Positions 58,340 through 64,000 of a stretch of 64,000 nt of DNA are shown piece after piece. Below the pieces are notes generated by a model. That model was given only the letters and a program-made list of their open reading frames with translations, ran no database searches and was not told where the DNA came from. Positions within the stretch are counted from its first letter, which is position 1, and every line of letters begins with the position of its first letter. A program made the position numbers and the translations under genes. Origin of the DNA: Cerrena zonata (taxonomy: Eukaryota > Basidiomycota > Agaricomycetes > Polyporales > Cerrenaceae); assembly GCA_038087015.1 (NCBI GenBank), contig JASBNA010000002.1, positions 62,001 to 126,000 of the forward strand, in the 5' to 3' direction.

Positions 58340-59740
58340 AAAACCGACCCCCAGACTCAGGCTTTGAAGCAGAGTAGACCCTTGTCGTTGGACATTTCTG
58401 TGACGGATCTTCTCCTTGAGGCAATCGCTCTTTCTAACTCATTAAATCTTCCGAATATCTCCTAAGTCCTTCCTTCGTGACGACTATGCTTCATCCTTAT
58501 GCCCACATACTATGTATATGATTTAATCACAATTTTGTACCGTTCAATGTCACGCACCTTCAATTACACCAACTTGAAGTCCCCGCCTAATAGTAATACG
58601 GTCACGTACGGTACTTACCTCACCGAGACGCCCAGTCTGGTCTACGCCGAAACTTCGGCTAATGGCTTAGTAAAGGCGAACACCCACTAACATAATACAC
58701 AACATCAATCAACAGCTCTAACACTAGTAAAACTTCCTCCTATCATCCAACTTCCTTCGAGGCTTGGACACGAGAACATAGCTACAAGATGTGACGTTGA
58801 GACGTTCGCTCCCAACCGTGACTCTCAGCCTGACGGAATGGCCTCTTCAACGCTCAGTGTCACTGCTCGTGGAGTTTGCCATTGCATCGGGCACTGAGTC
58901 TTGGCCGATAACGTGAAGGTGAGCTCAGACTAAGTATTCCTATCCCGAGATCGCTTTATTTCCCCGAACTTAGTGCAGTCATCAAGTTGAAACAAACCTG
59001 TATCATCATGACTTACTCTCCGAAGCTCGACATCTCTTAGAGCCCAACCCAACCCATCTGAATCTGGCATCGCTCTCGCTTTATCAAATTTTCACTCAGT
59101 GACCCCGCTCGCAGTCTGCGAGAGTTGGCAGAACAAACGCTACAATATTCGCACGTTCGCATGACATGAGAACAACATTACTTGCGAGATTTGCTTTTGG
59201 ACATGCCAGTGCTGTTTCGGAACCGGTATGTTGTTGATATAGCATCTCATCCGTTGGGCAAACCTAAACAGTGCTCATGTGTAAGAGAGTCTTGGATAAA
59301 CTCATTACGACTGGACCCTCACGGCGGCCGTATATCCCCTACCGTACCCTCGAAGCTACTAATAATAAGGTCCACAATCTTGGTAACTCCCAGTGCAACC
59401 TAATACTAGCTCCATGCGCGCCCCTATTGCTCCTTATAGCAAAATTTATGCAAGATAGTAATGCAAAGTAAGTTTCAACCCCGAAGACGCTCTTTACCTG
59501 ATTGTTGATGACTATCTTTACATCTCTAGACGTCGATACAGAGGGCGAGTTGGTTATTGCCTGCACAATTTCAATTTTTATCCTCTTAGAATGGTCACCA
59601 GACGTTCTGTTGGTATGGAGCGTGATTACTGGTGTCTTGGCACGACTATGGGCTGACTATGATTATGTGTCCCTCTCTGGTACAAGCTTCATAATTTCTA
59701 TGTTCACCTAGGAACTTCGCTAACTTCAGCCCCTGCCCAT
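58340..59740. other. Intergenic, no confident gene
   Basis: A 63-residue frame at 58,499-58,690 and a few others lack splice or domain support. The stretch keeps normal CpG content. Parts near 59,455-59,530 resemble 62,480-62,520 upstream of the third secreted-protein gene (AAGTAAGTTT, GAAGACGC), suggesting a duplicated upstream region. Confidence 0.45.
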
Positions 59741-59744
59741 TCTC

Positions 59745-59754
59745 TATATAAATA
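59745..59754 (+). promoter_or_regulatory. TATA box of secreted protein gene 1
   Basis: TATATAAATA lies 62 bp before the ATG at 59,807. The paralogues have a TATA box at nearly the same distance. Confidence 0.7.
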
Positions 59755-59806
59755 CGGCCTTTTGCTCAGATAGACCAACATCCTACTGACTGCAATAATC
59801 TTCATC

Positions 59807-60412
59807 ATGCTTTTCAAATCTTCCGCTATTACTGGACTCTTTGCTGCTTTCGCCGCTGGTTCTATCATTCCTCGAACCATAGTCGGCAGTGGGGGTACAA
59901 TTGTTTCCCCTGCTAGCTTCAGTGATGCCCCAGCTGGGCACTCTATTCCTTTCCGATACATTACTTTTACCAACACCAACAGCCGGTGTCACTCGGGCTA
60001 CACCCCGATCGAGGTGTATTTGCTCGACGCTCCTCCCACGAACAGCGATGTCACTGATTCTGGCGAATTTACCAACTTCATCCACCATTTCGGAAGGTTC
60101 CTCATCCCGATTCCTGGTGTGTGAAGGCAGGAATATGCTAGTCTGTAATAATGTTTAACTGTCACTTTTAGGTCTTCCTCCAATGGTAGACCCACCTCCA
60201 CCTCCTTCGACGCTTACTATTCCAGACCTCGGACCTTCCGTCCACGACGGTGAATTATTCTTCTCTATCATAGAGACTATCGATGGCTGCGTAGTAAGAA
60301 TCTGATATTCCCCTACACTTGGGATACGGCTTACCAGCATGTTGTTTTCTAGCCTGACAGTCACCTCGAATATGGCTTGTCTTCTACCCCGATTGAGTAT
60401 CACGCTGTATAA
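59807..60412 (+). CDS. Small secreted protein 1, three-gene family
   Basis: Exons 59,807-60,116, 60,172-60,293 and 60,353-60,412 give 163 residues (splice phases 1 and 0). The N-terminus MLFKSSAITGLFAAFAAG is a signal peptide. The mature part reads GTIVSPASFSDAPAGHSIPF, SRCHSGYTPIEVYLLDAPP, GEFTNFIHHFGRFLIP, then a Pro-rich link, LGPSVHDGELFFSIIETIDG and CVPDSHLEYGLSSTPIEY. The two cysteines (RCH and DGC) are shared by all three copies, so a single disulfide is likely. It looks like a small beta-sandwich cell-surface or secreted protein, but the function is unknown. No enzyme or known toxin motif was seen. Confidence 0.85.
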
Positions 60413-60777
60413 TTTCTAACTTGGAACTAGTCTTCGATAGAATAATGTTCTTGTAACCATTATTGTTGACACCTACAACTCGAATATGTATTTGATGAAG
60501 ACTTATCACACTTCTTCCAATGCATTCATATCTCCATCCTTCTCATCTCTCAGATTCCCTCCTTCCTGTTCTCAGAAGTGACGCAAAAGGAATATCACGG
60601 TGTGTACACCATGTAGTTCCGGGTACTTTCATAATATTCCAGTACGTTCTTACGTAACCCTCTCTCTTTTGGCAACTCCTTACATTCGCAGCCTCAACCG
60701 CCTGACTCGAAGGTTACTATCATACAGAAAGGTCATCTATCAATACCTCCACTGCCACGCATATCTCTTCCTTGCCA
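60413..60777. other. Short intergenic region between convergent secreted protein genes
   Basis: No gene recognised. The stop codons of the first (plus) and second (minus) family members face each other across 365 bp. A 60,600-60,971 frame is a shadow of the second gene and its flank. Confidence 0.6.
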
Positions 60778-61367
60778 TTATACAGAGGGACTGTAAAGTA
60801 CGGACACTGAGGTCACTCCAATTGCTTCGGGAATATGTCCCTATATACCTCGTCAGTGGTTTGTTGTCAGTATTCATGAATATGTTTCACTCACTGGACA
60901 TCCCAAAAAGATGTCAGAGACAGCTAAGAAAAGCTCTGTATCATCAACCAGAGCTGTCAAATCCGGGATAGTAAGGAACTCTGGTGGCGGAATGCCTTGT
61001 GGTGGAAGATCTAAGCAATTCAAACTGAGAGTCAGGATATATTAGGATCGATGTCTGGGCAAGTTGACTTACGAAAGTTTGCAACAGTGAAAGTCCCGAA
61101 CTCATGCAAAGAATCTCTCAGAGTTCCATCCGCATCGGTCACATTGTCGAAGGTAGGTTTGTAAGATACAAGCGATACCTTAAACTCGGTGTAACCTTGA
61201 TGACACCAGTCTGATGTCTGATAGTTGAAAGGTGTAGTATCGCCCGGTGTGATTGCTGAACCAGCAGTAGGTGCAGTGATGGTTCCAACAATGGGGCTGG
61301 GATGCGGCGTTACAGCTGCTGAGACAAGAAGAGGGAGTAAAGTGAAAATGATACGAGAGAACATCAT
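60778..61367 (-). CDS. Small secreted protein 2, three-gene family
   Basis: Exons on the minus strand 61,367-61,073, 61,010-60,895 and 60,840-60,778 give 157 residues, with the same phases (1, 0) as its paralogues. Signal peptide MMFSRIIFTLLPLLVSAAV. The mature part has GTITAPTAGSAITPGDTTPF, DWCHQGYTEFKVSLVS, a glycine-poor GTLRDSLHEFGTFTVANF, then LPPQGIPPPEFLTIPDLTAL, TELFLAVSDIFLGCP and GHIPEAIGVTSVSVLYSPSV. It is the most divergent member and the only one on the minus strand. The cysteine pair is kept. Confidence 0.85.
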
Positions 61368-61418
61368 GGTGGACTATGTAGAAACTGCTGCCGGCTATGA
61401 GGTGTGTAGATCCTTCAG

Positions 61419-61426
61419 TATTTATA
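61419..61426 (-). promoter_or_regulatory. TATA box of secreted protein gene 2
   Basis: TATAAATA on the minus strand, 52-59 bp upstream of the ATG at 61,367. Confidence 0.7.
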
Positions 61427-61429
61427 TCT

Positions 61430-62690
61430 ATCTCAACAGGGTGCTTAATATTTTGTCTTATGGTGTACCTAAGGCTTAGCGCAAACTAATGATATTCTGA
61501 GAATGCGAAGTTGCATGCGGCTCACAATTTCTATTTACTCAGGACCGGAAGATGATACATCTGCACCTAGTTCTTCTTCCTGTTGACTGTTGTCTCGTAG
61601 GCCCACTTCCACCTTGTGTATCTAACGCTCAGTCAGAAAAGCTTGCTAATCAATCACACCCAGAACTGTCCGGAATGTTTGCAGCTTGGTCGGCATGACA
61701 TGCAGATTGCTCACCATGTGAAAATGTTGCACCCTTGCATTTCCGCCACCCGCCGCCACCTTCAGTAAGCCATCTCTCAGCTTATTCAGTTCTCACTCAA
61801 TAGACCCGGATTGCTTAAGTATACATCTTCTAGATGACGTCACTTTCTCTCTTCACGGATAATAGATGGATGTAGAGATCAACTTCGAATTTCATCGTCC
61901 ATTGTCCATCAAGTCTCAATAAGTAAAGTACGCTCAAGACTCTGGCTGAACACCCCCCATCCTAAGATCAGGCTTGTCATCCCTTGGTCCATTCTGAGCA
62001 AGGAAACCTGAACCCTGGTACTCGCAGAACACCCCAGCGTCCATCCTACAATGATCACGGATTACGAGCTGTTAGCCGCCCCACCCAATATCCCTACAAT
62101 CCGTAAAAGCGAACAGAAGAGATGCACTTCCTGTGTTCGCTGCCTGACATGAGAACAAAGCTGCCTAGGCGATATCTCAGTTGAGAAATGTAAGCTTTCG
62201 TCATTCATCTGTAATGTCTCATTGATACAACAGACCAAAATCTCGTGGATAAAGCAGCCACAAAGTGCACCAGAATTTGAGCTTTCTTTCACATATCGCG
62301 GTTTGTTATCAGGTTTATCATGGTTCCAATGGAAATGACGACTAGGAAAATTAATACGGTTCAATATATTGTGGACGCTCATTGCTCAATTCACCGTGAT
62401 CGCTCCACTCACACGTCCATTGTCACAGTACTCTGTATAGTATGACTCAAGACCATGCGGGTGCTCCTGGTTCCGTAATAGTGATACAAAGTAAGTTTAA
62501 AGCTCTGAAGACGCACACTGTGAACAGTTCATGTGGTGCGATTGTGGCAATTTCGATGTCCCTCAAGGAGCTGGAATGCACATTCAAGGTTCAGTATGTA
62601 CACGCCGCAACTATTGACGTCCATTGATCAGTTCCAACCATTAATAAGCTCTCATTTTCCATCGTAATTTCTAGCCAATTGACTCCCTGC
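61430..62690. other. Intergenic region between secreted protein genes 2 and 3
   Basis: No supported gene. Frames at 62,062-62,382 (minus) and 62,442-62,627 (plus) lack domain or splice support. Segments resemble the upstream region of the first secreted-protein gene, consistent with duplication. Confidence 0.5.
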
Positions 62691-62696
62691 TTCGAC

Positions 62697-62703
62697 TATA
62701 TAA
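62697..62703 (+). promoter_or_regulatory. TATA box of secreted protein gene 3
   Basis: TATATAA, 63 bp before the ATG at 62,760. Confidence 0.7.
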
Positions 62704-62759
62704 GCAGGGCCTTTTACACAGATCAACCAACACCATAGCCAACTGTAACAATTTCCGTC

Positions 62760-63317
62760 ATGATTTTCAAACCTTTCGCCATCATGGGACTCTTCGCTGC
62801 TTTTGCTGCTGGGGGGACGATCATCTCCCCGACTAGTGGAAGCTATGCCATAGCAGGACAGCCCATCCCCTTCAACTACTCCAACACCAACCGGTGCCAT
62901 GCAATTGACAGCCCGATCACAGTGTATTTGCTCGATGCTCCTCCTGCACACAGCGATATCACTGATCACGGCGAATTCACCAACTTCCTTTATTTCTTTG
63001 GAAGATTCTCCATTCCAAATTTTGGTGTGTGAAGACACATGCTAGTCTATAATGATGTTTAACTGTCACTTTTAGGTCTTCCTCCGATGACGGACCCACC
63101 TCCACCTCCTCCAACACTTACTATTCCTAACCTCGGACCTTCCGTCCCTAACGGTGAATTATTCTTCTCTGTTATAGAGACTATCCACAACTGCCCAGTA
63201 AGAATACAAGACTCGGGGTATATTTGGAGTAACACTGACCAGGATGCCCTTTTCTAGCCCGATGGCCATGATGAGTTCGACTTGTCTTATGTTCCGATTG
63301 AGTATTACGCTGCATAA
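62760..63317 (+). CDS. Small secreted protein 3, three-gene family
   Basis: Exons 62,760-63,024, 63,076-63,197 and 63,258-63,317 give 148 residues. Exons 2 and 3 have exactly the same lengths (122 and 60 nt) as in gene 1. Signal peptide MIFKPFAIMGLFAAFAAG. The mature part reads GTIISPTSGSYAIAGQPIPF, NRCHAIDSPITVYLLDAPP, GEFTNFLYFFGRFSIPNFG, LGPSVPNGELFFSVIETIHN and CPPDGHDEFDLSYVPIEY. It is close to gene 1 (same intron start GTGTGTGAAG), so this pair is a recent duplication. Function unknown. Confidence 0.87.
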
Positions 63318-63319
63318 TT

Positions 63320-64000
63320 TTGAACCTGGAACGAGTCTTTAGATGGGATACCATTTTCATATTGTCGGCATCTGAGTCTCAAGTATGAACACTTACAATG
63401 ACTTATCCCTCTTCTTCCGACGCATTCATAATCCCGTCAAACGAACGTTCTTTCCAGTTATTCCCAATGCCATATGACCAGCATCCATTTCGTCTTTTGT
63501 ACAACGAGATTTGAAACAATGGAATAGCTTGTTATTCTTCCGCTCATGGTCAACCAAGCTAATGCTTGATCTAGAGTGTGAGTAAGTGAAGAGAGATTAC
63601 TCGAAGTGCAGAAGGATTCCACGAGTACCTGCAGGATGTAACATATACGTGTGGGTAGAATGAATGGAGGGTAATTTCATTCTTCGCTTCGACAGGGTCC
63701 GATGCATCTAATCTGCTCGATGCTATAGCTGCCAGATGCGCTTCATCTGACTACATAGCAGCGTCCTATACAATACGGTGAGATTACGATCAGAGTATCT
63801 AAAGAGTTTCCCGGGCCGCATTCGTGTATTCCCGTTCCATATCCACATCATCTTCAAGAGCTAGAGTCACGTCAACACAACCTAAAGGTGAATCGTCTGC
63901 GAGGGATCTTCGTATGACCTTAAACCAGCAATGATGTGTATATGCGAGGCTGGAAAGCCAGCTTCGCAAGAGTCAATATCATACATATAGGAAAATTGGG
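63320..64000. other. Intergenic, no gene recognised
   Basis: Normal CpG content, no long frame, no repeat noticed. A gene may start beyond the window. Confidence 0.5.

Noticed and set aside
59182..59471. Overlapping short frames before secreted protein gene 1
   Set aside because: No introns, motifs or paralogue; treated as intergenic.

Overview
The window looks like nuclear DNA of a filamentous basidiomycete, probably an Agaricomycete. Spliced genes have many introns of about 45-60 nt with GT..AG ends and tiny exons, there are F-box/LRR genes, and the transposons are typical of mushroom-forming fungi. There are no operons, bacterial signals, tRNA, rRNA or CRISPR arrays that I can see. All exon models come from reading splice signals and frames by eye, without transcripts.

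The window has two halves. Positions 1 to about 47,900 are an AT-rich, nearly CpG-free transposon graveyard. In order it holds: a foldback-arm remnant (1-560); a decayed Ty3/Gypsy element on the minus strand (2,820-8,520) with a foreign LTR in its reverse transcriptase; a multi-kb nested foldback (8,817-16,858); a cluster of conserved-loop hairpins (16,866-18,026); a decayed multi-exon gene (18,030-20,755); two adjacent F-box/LRR genes, each with one frameshift (21,367-25,006); a Copia gag with LTR (25,120-26,111); a second copy of the 654-bp repeat also found at 8,817; then relics and short transposons up to 47,640. The short transposons include four CACTG-ended MITEs with 3-bp target duplications, one TA-flanked MITE and a short LTR element with a nested MITE.

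Positions 47,900 to 64,000 are ordinary compact euchromatin with many CpGs. The genes are: a membrane-anchored J-domain protein (minus); a divergently transcribed acidic, coiled-coil protein (plus); a GYF-domain protein (minus); an SLC33-family acetyl-CoA transporter (minus); a small hypothetical, possibly membrane, gene (plus); and three paralogous small secreted proteins that share exon structure and TATA position (plus, minus, plus).

The most unusual signals are: hairpins whose loop core is conserved while the stems differ but stay complementary; the nested foldback carrying a piece of F-box-gene upstream DNA; matched CpG-rich and CpG-poor copies of one repeat, which show what the local mutation process did; a MITE insertion with its empty site preserved about 850 bp away; and the small secreted protein cluster.
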